Shown piece after piece: positions 1 through 4,973 of a stretch of 8,836 nucleotides of DNA. Under the pieces are notes generated by a model. The model saw nothing but the letters and a program-made list of their open reading frames with translations. It did not search any database and was not told the DNA's origin. Made by a program: the position numbers and the translations under genes. This stretch comes from Candidatus Saccharimonadota bacterium (GTDB lineage: Bacteria; Patescibacteriota; Saccharimonadia; Saccharimonadales; Saccharimonadaceae): NCBI GenBank assembly GCA_017515925.1, contig JAFWEB010000067.1:1-8836 (forward strand), written 5' to 3'. Position 1 is the stretch's first letter, and every line of letters starts with the position of its first letter.

Positions 1-187
1 ACCCGGCATTGTTTAACATCTTCCAGATCATAAAACAAGTAGTGGTCTTGCCATTGGTCCCAGTCACGCCAATCACACGGAGTTTTTTGCCGGGAAAGCC
101 ATTTTTGACTTCGGCAGCAGCAGACTGCGCAATATGATAGGGAATAACAAGGGAATTAAAACCCGGAATTTTGTCTCTCAAACTCAT
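1..187 (-). CDS. MurE-like Mur ligase (UDP-N-acetylmuramyl peptide synthetase family), N-terminal part only
   Basis: Reading leftward from the ATG at 187-185, 62 codons are open to the window edge, so the 3' part lies outside. Residues 40-50 read GVTGTNGKTTT, the ATP-binding P-loop of Mur ligases; the GTNGKTTT form is typical of MurE and its relatives. Mur ligases add amino acids to the UDP-MurNAc peptide in the cytoplasm during peptidoglycan synthesis. In E. coli MurE this P-loop sits after roughly 110 residues, behind a domain that binds the UDP-sugar. Here only about 39 residues precede it, so that domain is missing or replaced. The short start fits MurE-like proteins I associate with CPR bacteria. 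An extended -10 box lies 6 bases upstream of the ATG and no Shine-Dalgarno is visible, so the message is probably leaderless. MurT is an alternative, since it also lacks the first domain. The Mur ligase family is secure; the exact member is not. Confidence 0.8.
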   Translation of the reverse strand, partial: MSLRDKIPGFNSLVIPYHIAQSAAAEVKNGFPGKKLRVIGVTGTNGKTTTCFMIWKMLNNAG

Positions 188-193
188 ACAAAA

Positions 194-202
194 ATTATAA
201 CA
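194..202 (-). promoter_or_regulatory. Extended -10 promoter for the MurE-like gene
   Basis: On the minus strand the bases read TGTTATAAT, a perfect extended -10 element (TGnTATAAT). Six bases separate the box from the ATG, so transcription should begin at or next to the start codon. No good -35 box is seen. The site is one arm of an inverted repeat whose other arm is the opposing promoter. Confidence 0.65.
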
Positions 203-207
203 CGATT

Positions 208-216
208 TGTTATAAT
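208..216 (+). promoter_or_regulatory. Extended -10 promoter for the carboxypeptidase gene
   Basis: The bases read TGTTATAAT, identical to the opposing promoter and in mirror orientation. Nine bases separate it from the ATG at 226, giving a leader of at most a few nucleotides. Only a weak purine stretch (217-221) precedes the start, so this too looks leaderless. No -35 match is visible. Confidence 0.65.
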
Positions 217-225
217 AGAGATAAT

Positions 226-1125
226 ATGAGAGTTAAAAAACACAGAAAACTACTTCTAATTATTATCGGCGTGACCATGGCCGCCACTATGGCAATTACT
301 CTCGCAATCTTTAATAATATTGGCAAAAAGAACTACGAAATGCGCGGATTTGTCGACGAAAACGGCAACAAACAGAGTAGTAGTGTAGTAGTACCAACCG
401 TTCCAGAAGAAGACCCAAATGACCCTTCCACTATTCCAGTACCAACTATTCCAGCCTCGGATCTGCCAGGAGGAAACTGCACCTCTGGGCTCAAAAATCT
501 CAGCGTCATCAATGCAAATTACAGAGTAGATGAAAATTATATCAACGCTCGCGCTAACCAGCTAGTAGACATCACTGAGCTCTATGGAATCACAGAGGCC
601 AATTCTTGGAATGGCACGCCACTGCTTGATGCCGAAGCTGCCCAGCATCTAAATGACATGATCAAAGCCTACGAGGAGGCCTATCCAGGGCACATCATGC
701 AGACCATGTCTTGCTTTAGAAAGGTCGGAACTTCTTGCGGTCGTCTCTGTGCGGCAACTGGCACTTCTGAACACCACTCTGGCTACACCTGTGATTTGAT
801 TGACACTTATTACGGCGCTACGCTAGATACTGATTATTATGACAACCACAAAGATTGGCAATGGCTCAAGGCTAATTCCTACAAATTTGGCTTCATCGAT
901 CGCTACCCAGAGGAATGGGCAGGCGGCAGCATGTATGAGCCAGTAAATGTCAACGAAAACGGATCCACTGGATATTTTGAGACTTGGCATTATCGCTATG
1001 TTGGAATTACTGAGGCTACAGAAATTGCCACCGGAAAATACAATAATGGCAAATACGATTCTCTAGAGCATTACCTGAAACAGAGAAAATTCCTAAACGA
1101 TCTTCGCGCCGGCACTTGTAATTAA
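226..1125 (+). CDS. Membrane-anchored M15/VanY-family D-alanyl-D-alanine carboxypeptidase
   Basis: The protein has 299 residues: a basic N-terminus (MRVKKHRK), one hydrophobic segment (about 9-29), a Pro/Ser/Val-rich linker (about 51-82), then a peptidase M15B domain. Visible motifs are SCFR at 162-165 (the SxxR motif), SEHHSGYTCD at 181-190 with zinc ligands H183 and D190, and ETWHYRYVG at 252-260 with catalytic E252 and zinc ligand H255. The full metal and catalytic set is present, so the enzyme is probably active. The family removes the terminal D-Ala from peptidoglycan stem peptides outside the membrane. The N-terminal segment could be an uncleaved anchor; I see no lipobox. Six cysteines (85, 163, 171, 175, 189, 298) all lie on the exported side and could form disulfides. 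The gene is divergent from a Mur ligase gene, which fits a cell-wall role. Acting in vancomycin resistance is not implied. Confidence 0.88.
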   Translation: MRVKKHRKLLLIIIGVTMAATMAITLAIFNNIGKKNYEMRGFVDENGNKQSSSVVVPTVPEEDPNDPSTIPVPTIPASDLPGGNCTSGLKNLSVINANYRVDENYINARANQLVDITELYGITEANSWNGTPLLDAEAAQHLNDMIKAYEEAYPGHIMQTMSCFRKVGTSCGRLCAATGTSEHHSGYTCDLIDTYYGATLDTDYYDNHKDWQWLKANSYKFGFIDRYPEEWAGGSMYEPVNVNENGSTGYFETWHYRYVGITEATEIATGKYNNGKYDSLEHYLKQRKFLNDLRAGTCN

Positions 1126-1139
1126 GCACATTACAGATG

Positions 1140-1173
1140 AATTAGCACTCTGCACTTGACAGTGCTAATTTTT
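1140..1173 (+). terminator. Possible intrinsic terminator of the carboxypeptidase gene, built from the CIRCE palindrome
   Basis: Positions 1140-1149 and 1161-1170 are perfectly complementary over 10 bp, with an 11-base loop, and a run of five T ends at 1173. RNA from the upstream gene could form a terminator-like hairpin here, 15 bases after its stop codon. The stem is AT-rich and the T-run is partly inside it, so strength is uncertain. The same DNA is the groESL operator. Confidence 0.35.
1142..1168 (+). promoter_or_regulatory. CIRCE operator (HrcA-binding site) of groESL
   Basis: The layout TTAGCACTC-N9-CAGTGCTAA matches the CIRCE consensus TTAGCACTC-N9-GAGTGCTAA at 17 of 18 arm positions; the only change is G to C at 1160. 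CIRCE is bound by the heat-shock repressor HrcA, and its place just before groES is the classic one. It overlaps the -35 box, so bound HrcA would block RNA polymerase. hrcA itself is not in the window. Confidence 0.93.
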
Positions 1174-1183
1174 GCGCTACAAT
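1156..1183 (+). promoter_or_regulatory. groESL promoter (sigma-70 type)
   Basis: A perfect -35 TTGACA (1156-1161) is followed after 16 bp by TACAAT (1178-1183). Transcription would start near 1190, just before the Shine-Dalgarno. Unlike the other promoters here it has a consensus -35 and no TGn extension. Its -35 spans the last four spacer bases and the first two right-arm bases of the CIRCE site. Confidence 0.82.
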
Positions 1184-1190
1184 GGAGAAA

Positions 1191-1195
1191 AGGAG
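1191..1195 (+). promoter_or_regulatory. Ribosome binding site deciding the groES start
   Basis: AGGAG lies 5 bases before the ATG at 1201. This sets the groES start there and rules out an in-frame TTG at 1156, which sits inside the operator and upstream of the expected transcription start. Confidence 0.85.
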
Positions 1196-1200
1196 TAAAT

Positions 1201-1455
1201 ATGGCAATCAAACCTCTAAGAGATAAAATTGTAGCAAAAAAAGAAGAACCTCTGACCAAGACCAAATCCGGCATTCTGCTTGGCGAAGCAAAAGAAACTC
1301 CAGCTTATGCAGTTGTTGAATCCGTTGGGCCAGATGTGAAGGGAGTCAAAAAAGGCGACAAGATCGTCTACAAAGAATATTCTACTACTAATATTAAGGT
1401 TGACGATGCTGACTATATCATCGTAGCCGAAGAAGATGTCCTCGCGACAATGTAA
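1201..1455 (+). CDS. groES: Co-chaperonin GroES (short form)
   Basis: GroES forms the seven-membered lid that closes the GroEL folding chamber in the cytoplasm. The protein has 84 residues, against about 95-97 usually. It opens with MAIKPLRDKIVAKK, the typical first strand. The mobile loop that docks on GroEL follows at about 16-33, with the hydrophobic GILL at 24-27 in place of the usual GIVL. KKGDKIVYKEY (50-60) and EEDVLA (77-82) match the conserved C-terminal half. The missing residues fall mainly between VGPDV and KKGD (about 43-52), where other GroES proteins carry the roof beta-hairpin, so the dome is probably open at the top. The ATG at 1201 is chosen from the ribosome binding site and from alignment. 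groEL follows 15 bases after the stop, so the two form an operon, probably under HrcA control. Confidence 0.95.
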   Translation: MAIKPLRDKIVAKKEEPLTKTKSGILLGEAKETPAYAVVESVGPDVKGVKKGDKIVYKEYSTTNIKVDDADYIIVAEEDVLATM

Positions 1456-1470
1456 TATTTAAGGAGAATT

Positions 1471-3093
1471 ATGGCAAAGAAAATTTTTTACGAAGCAGAA
1501 GCAAGAGACAAGGTCCTCTCTGGCGCAAAGCAACTCTATGATGCAGTAAAAGTCACTTACGGTCCTAAAGGTCAAAATGTCGTTATCGAAAAGAGCTATG
1601 GCGGACCTACCATCACTCACGACGGCGTAACCGTAGCCGAAGCTGTAGATCTAGGCTCAACCGATGAGAATCTAGGCGAGCAGATTGGTGCCAAATTAAT
1701 CAAGACCGCTGCACAAAAGCTAAACAAAGTTGCAGGTGACGGAACTACCACTGTCACAGTTCTAACTTATAACATTATTTCCGAAGCCAACAAATTGATT
1801 GCTGCTGGCGTGAATCCAATGGAACTAAGAAAGGGAATTGAAAAAGCCGGTGCCGAAATCGTCAAAGGCATCGACAAGATGGCCGAAAGAATCGAAGGTG
1901 ATGACAAAAAAGTTGCCGAAGTAGCCACTATCTCTGCCGGCGACGGAGAAATTGGCAAACTAATCGCCGAAGTAATTTCCAAGATTGGCAAAGACGGTGT
2001 AGTCACCGTAGAAGCTGGCCAAGGCCTAGAAATGGAGCAGGAAATCGTCGAAGGATTCTCTTACGACAAGGGCTATTCTTCTCCATTCTTTGTCACTGAT
2101 GTAAACCGCCAAGAAGCAATTTTTGAGAAGCCACTGATCCTAGTCGCTGCCAAGAAAATCTCCGCTGCAAATGATATTTTGCCACTTCTTGAAAAATGCG
2201 CTCAAGCTGGCAAAAAAGATCTAGTCATCATCGCCGAAGAAGTCGAAGGCGAGGCCTTGAGTTTGCTAGTTCTCAACAAATTGAAAGGCGTATTTAATAC
2301 ATTGGTGCTCAAAGCTCCATCATTTGGTGATCGCCGCAAAGAAATCATGGAAGATATTGCCATTCTCACCGATGCGACTGTAGTATCCGAAGACAAGGGA
2401 ATCAAACTCGAAGAAGCCGGTCTAGAAGTACTTGGCTCTGCTCAAAAAGTCATTGCCACCAAAGACGAATCTACAATCATCAAAGGTGCAGGATCATCTA
2501 AAGAAGTTGCCGCTCGAATCGGTCTAATTCATTCTCAGGCAGAACTTGCTACATCTGATTACGAACGAGGTGAATATGAAAAGCGCGCCGCTGCCCTATC
2601 TGGCAAAGTTGCTGTAATCAAAGTAGGCGGTGCTACCGAGACCGAAATCGACGAGAAAAAATTCCGCGTAGATGATGCCGTAGCTGCTACTAAAGCTGCT
2701 CTATCTGAGGGTATCGTCCCTGGCGGTGGTGTAACATTGCTAAATCTATCTGACCAAATCAAAGGCACCGACGCGGGATCTACCATCGTTAAAAATGCCA
2801 TGAAGACTCCATTTATTACTATCATGGAGAACGCTGGCCTTAACGCTCAGGCATTGCTTGCAAAAGTAGAATCTGCTAAACCAGGCCAAGGCGTGAACGT
2901 AATGAACCCATCCGATACATTAATTGATTTGAAGAAAGCCGGTATCATTGACCCAGCTCGCGTCACGCGTGAAGCCGTCCAGAATGCTATCTCTATCGCC
3001 GCAACTACTATCACTATGGGCGCGTTGATTGTAGACATCCCAGAACCAACACCAGCAGCACCTGCTGGCGGTGATATGGGCGGAATGTACTAG
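1471..3093 (+). CDS. groEL: Chaperonin GroEL (Hsp60)
   Basis: GroEL is the 60-kDa double-ring ATPase that folds cytosolic proteins together with GroES. The protein has 540 residues, a normal length, and starts after AAGGAG (1461-1466) with a 4-base gap. Landmarks include YGPKGQNVVIEK (30-41), the ATP-site aspartate D51 in THDGVTVAE, GDGTTT (89-94) with D90, the apical stretch EGFSYDKGYSSPFFVTD (194-210), VDDAVAATKAALSEG (400-414) with the hydrolytic aspartate equivalent D402, and VPGGG (416-420). The C-terminus has a Pro/Ala linker and a brief Gly/Met tail ending GGDMGGMY, like the flexible tails of other GroELs. The apical EGFSYDKGYSSPFF differs from the more usual EGM(Q/R)FDRGYLSPYF but keeps aromatic positions that contact substrate. 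It is the second gene of the groESL operon and ends one base before the convergent pyrG. Confidence 0.98.
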   Translation: MAKKIFYEAEARDKVLSGAKQLYDAVKVTYGPKGQNVVIEKSYGGPTITHDGVTVAEAVDLGSTDENLGEQIGAKLIKTAAQKLNKVAGDGTTTVTVLTYNIISEANKLIAAGVNPMELRKGIEKAGAEIVKGIDKMAERIEGDDKKVAEVATISAGDGEIGKLIAEVISKIGKDGVVTVEAGQGLEMEQEIVEGFSYDKGYSSPFFVTDVNRQEAIFEKPLILVAAKKISAANDILPLLEKCAQAGKKDLVIIAEEVEGEALSLLVLNKLKGVFNTLVLKAPSFGDRRKEIMEDIAILTDATVVSEDKGIKLEEAGLEVLGSAQKVIATKDESTIIKGAGSSKEVAARIGLIHSQAELATSDYERGEYEKRAAALSGKVAVIKVGGATETEIDEKKFRVDDAVAATKAALSEGIVPGGGVTLLNLSDQIKGTDAGSTIVKNAMKTPFITIMENAGLNAQALLAKVESAKPGQGVNVMNPSDTLIDLKKAGIIDPARVTREAVQNAISIAATTITMGALIVDIPEPTPAAPAGGDMGGMY

Positions 3094-3094
3094 A

Positions 3095-4858
3095 TTATTT
3101 CTTGATTGCTTTCATAAAGTGGTAGAACATCGGGTGCACTGCCAGAGGACGAGATTTGAACTCTGGGTGCGCCTGAGTTGCCATGAAGAATTTACAATCT
3201 GGTGCTTCAACAAATTCCACTAATTTACCATCTGGAGATGTGCCAGATACAACCAAGCCACCCTTTTCAATTTCTGGTAAGTATTTTTGATTGACCTCAT
3301 AGCGGTGGCGATGGCGTTCAATTACTTTGACTTTGCCGGTTTTTTGAATCTCGGTGCCATCAATGTAATTCTTGTCTTCGTATTCTTCTTTGTAAATCTC
3401 GGCTACTTTTGATCCGGCTTTCAGGATGGCAGGGTAATCACCTAGGCGCATAGTGCCACCAGTAGATTCTTTACCTTGCTGGCCTTTCATGATATAAATC
3501 ACATTCTTGAAATCTTTTGGTTTCTTGAATTTCTCATCATTGAGGAATTCTTCGGAACCAGCACCATTCAAACCTCCTCGGCGGGCTGCAGCAATACATG
3601 CCGCTTGCAAGCCAAGGCAAAGACCAAGATATGGTTTGTCATTTTCTAGTGCGTACTTGGCAGCAGCAATCTTGCCCTCTACGCCACGCAAGCCAAAGCC
3701 ACCAGGGACTACAATCCCATCGCATTGTTCCAGGGCCTCGATTGCGGAGATGCTATGCGATGATGAAGGAGCATCGGAGCGAGGCGTACTAGAGGTACGG
3801 CGAGCGAGACGCGCACCTTCAGAAGAAGCAGAGTACTCCGCAGCAAGTTCCTCGGCATTGATCCACTGGATTTTTAGGTCTGTATCTTGATGTGCAGCCG
3901 CTGCTTTCAAAGCTTCAGTCACACAAATATAAGTATCCTCGTTGCCGACATATTTTGCTACCAAGCCAACCGTGACAGATTTGTCGTGTTTCTTGTTGCG
4001 CATTTCGGAAAACTTTTCCCATTTTCTCATATCTGGTTTGGTCTTGTCTCCGACAAAATCGTTCAAAATCTGCAAAACTCCAGATTTTAATACATTGAAC
4101 GGCACATCATAGACGCTCTCGATATCTGGCAAATTCACTACAGCATCACCGGAGATACCAGAGAACGCTGCGATTTTTTCGCAGATTGAACGTGGGCAAG
4201 GTTTTTCGGTACGAACACAAACAATGTCTGGAATAATGCCAAAACCACGCAAGTCTTTCAACGCATTCTGGGCTGGTTTGGTCTTGAGCTCCTTGCTCGT
4301 ATTAATCCATGGCACATAAACTACAGAGAGATAAAGACAATTCCAGCGGCCAACTTTGTTTGCAAATAGACGAATCGCTTCAACAAAAGGTAGGCCCTCG
4401 TAGTCGCCAATCGTACCACCGATTTCTACAATGTGAATATCCGAGTCCTTAGATGCCATGGCAATTTTTTCTTGGACTAGATCTGTAAAATGTGGGACTA
4501 GCTGCACGGTTTTGCCACGGAAACCGCCAGAGCGCTCTTTTTCTATCAATTCTTTGTAAATTCCGCCGGAGAGGGTGATGGAATATTTGTTGGTCTCAAA
4601 ATCAAGAAATCTTTCGTAGTGACCAAGATCCAAATCAGTCTCTACACCATCGTGCGTGACATAACATTCACCATGTTCCACTGGGTTGAGCAAACCTGCA
4701 TCCACATTTAAATATGGATCACATTTTTGCATGGTGACTTTGTAACCCTTTGCCTTCAAAATTGCACCCATTGATGCCGCGGTGATACCTTTGCCTACAC
4801 CAGAAAGAACACCCCCTGTCACGAAAATATATTTGCATTGTTTATTTTTGTTTGGCAT
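3095..4858 (-). CDS. pyrG: CTP synthase (glutamine-hydrolysing), with a Ser/Arg-rich insertion
   Basis: CTP synthase makes CTP from UTP, ATP and glutamine, the last step of pyrimidine nucleotide synthesis. The protein has 587 residues, against about 535-550 usually. The synthetase domain (about 1-270) has the P-loop TGGVLSGVGKG (14-24), TDLDLGHYERF (74-84) with metal ligand D77, and EIGGTIGDYEG with E145. The class I glutamine amidotransferase domain follows, with the oxyanion loop PGGFG (385-389), nucleophile C414 in GLCLGLQ, GGTMRLG (467-473), RHRHRYEVN (515-523) and H564/E566 in QAHPEF. All catalytic residues are present. Two additions explain the length: residues about 341-369, rich in Ser, Arg and Ala, and about 491-508, charged. 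The first covers a GC-rich hairpin segment of DNA. A very strong Shine-Dalgarno, AGGAGG at 4868-4863, lies 4 bases before the ATG. The gene is divergent from argS and convergent with groEL. Confidence 0.97.
   Translation of the reverse strand: MPNKNKQCKYIFVTGGVLSGVGKGITAASMGAILKAKGYKVTMQKCDPYLNVDAGLLNPVEHGECYVTHDGVETDLDLGHYERFLDFETNKYSITLSGGIYKELIEKERSGGFRGKTVQLVPHFTDLVQEKIAMASKDSDIHIVEIGGTIGDYEGLPFVEAIRLFANKVGRWNCLYLSVVYVPWINTSKELKTKPAQNALKDLRGFGIIPDIVCVRTEKPCPRSICEKIAAFSGISGDAVVNLPDIESVYDVPFNVLKSGVLQILNDFVGDKTKPDMRKWEKFSEMRNKKHDKSVTVGLVAKYVGNEDTYICVTEALKAAAAHQDTDLKIQWINAEELAAEYSASSEGARLARRTSSTPRSDAPSSSHSISAIEALEQCDGIVVPGGFGLRGVEGKIAAAKYALENDKPYLGLCLGLQAACIAAARRGGLNGAGSEEFLNDEKFKKPKDFKNVIYIMKGQQGKESTGGTMRLGDYPAILKAGSKVAEIYKEEYEDKNYIDGTEIQKTGKVKVIERHRHRYEVNQKYLPEIEKGGLVVSGTSPDGKLVEFVEAPDCKFFMATQAHPEFKSRPLAVHPMFYHFMKAIKK
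3765..3820. repeat. GC-rich palindromic segment inside pyrG, candidate inserted element
   Basis: The outer arms GAAGG (3765-3769) and CCTTC (3816-3820) are complementary. An inner hairpin has perfect 5-bp arms, CGTAC (3785-3789) and GTACG (3795-3799), around a 5-base loop. GAGCGAG occurs as a direct repeat at 3777-3783 and 3802-3808. The segment is clearly richer in GC than the flanking gene and encodes the Ser/Arg-rich stretch of CTP synthase that ordinary family members lack. Several reading frames are open across it. The layout recalls Rickettsia palindromic elements, which insert in frame into genes. No second copy was noticed in this window, so calling it a dispersed repeat is inference. 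Confidence 0.4.
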
Positions 4859-4862
4859 GGCA

Positions 4863-4868
4863 CCTCCT
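4863..4868 (-). promoter_or_regulatory. Strong Shine-Dalgarno of pyrG
   Basis: On the minus strand AGGAGG lies 4 bases before the pyrG ATG, inside a longer purine run that also includes GGAGGTG. This contrasts with argS on the other side of the same intergenic region, which has none. Confidence 0.8.
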
Positions 4869-4907
4869 CCTTGCCCACCTTTACGTTAATAACCTTAAGT
4901 TAATTTA

Positions 4908-4916
4908 ATTTTAGCA
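4908..4916 (-). promoter_or_regulatory. Probable extended -10 promoter of pyrG
   Basis: On the minus strand the bases read TGCTAAAAT, matching TGnTAnnnT. Transcription would start near 4901, leaving a leader of about 40 bases that contains the strong ribosome binding site. No clear -35 is seen. The region is AT-rich, so other -10 choices exist. Confidence 0.42.
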
Positions 4917-4957
4917 TAAAAAGAAACGGAAATGAAGAAGAAACTATCTGTTATTTA

Positions 4958-4966
4958 TGGTATAAT
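4958..4966 (+). promoter_or_regulatory. Extended -10 promoter of the argS operon, leaderless
   Basis: The bases read TGGTATAAT, a perfect extended -10. Only 7 bases separate it from the argS ATG, so transcription should start at or beside the A of the start codon. There is no Shine-Dalgarno and no -35 match. Confidence 0.7.
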
Positions 4967-4973
4967 ATAGAAA

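Noticed and set aside
1156..1200. Longer GroES from an in-frame TTG at 1156
   Set aside because: It would start inside the CIRCE operator and before the predicted transcription start, and the added residues match no GroES. The ATG at 1201 has a good ribosome binding site.
3052..3068. Perfect 7-bp hairpin as a groEL or pyrG terminator
   Set aside because: It encodes part of the Pro/Ala linker of GroEL, and no T-run follows on either strand, so intrinsic termination is not supported.
3603..3612. 10-base palindrome GCTTGCAAGC in pyrG
   Set aside because: Conserved coding sequence near the amidotransferase active site explains it, and a palindrome this short is expected by chance.
3507..3890. 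127-residue plus-strand reading frame opposite pyrG
   Set aside because: It is a shadow of a conserved gene. No ribosome binding site or family resemblance is seen, and its length owes partly to the GC-rich insertion, which is open in several frames.
4885..4904. Direct repeat of GTTAAT (4885-4890 and 4899-4904) in the pyrG-argS spacer
   Set aside because: It is short and sits in very AT-rich DNA where such repeats are common. There is no known operator match.
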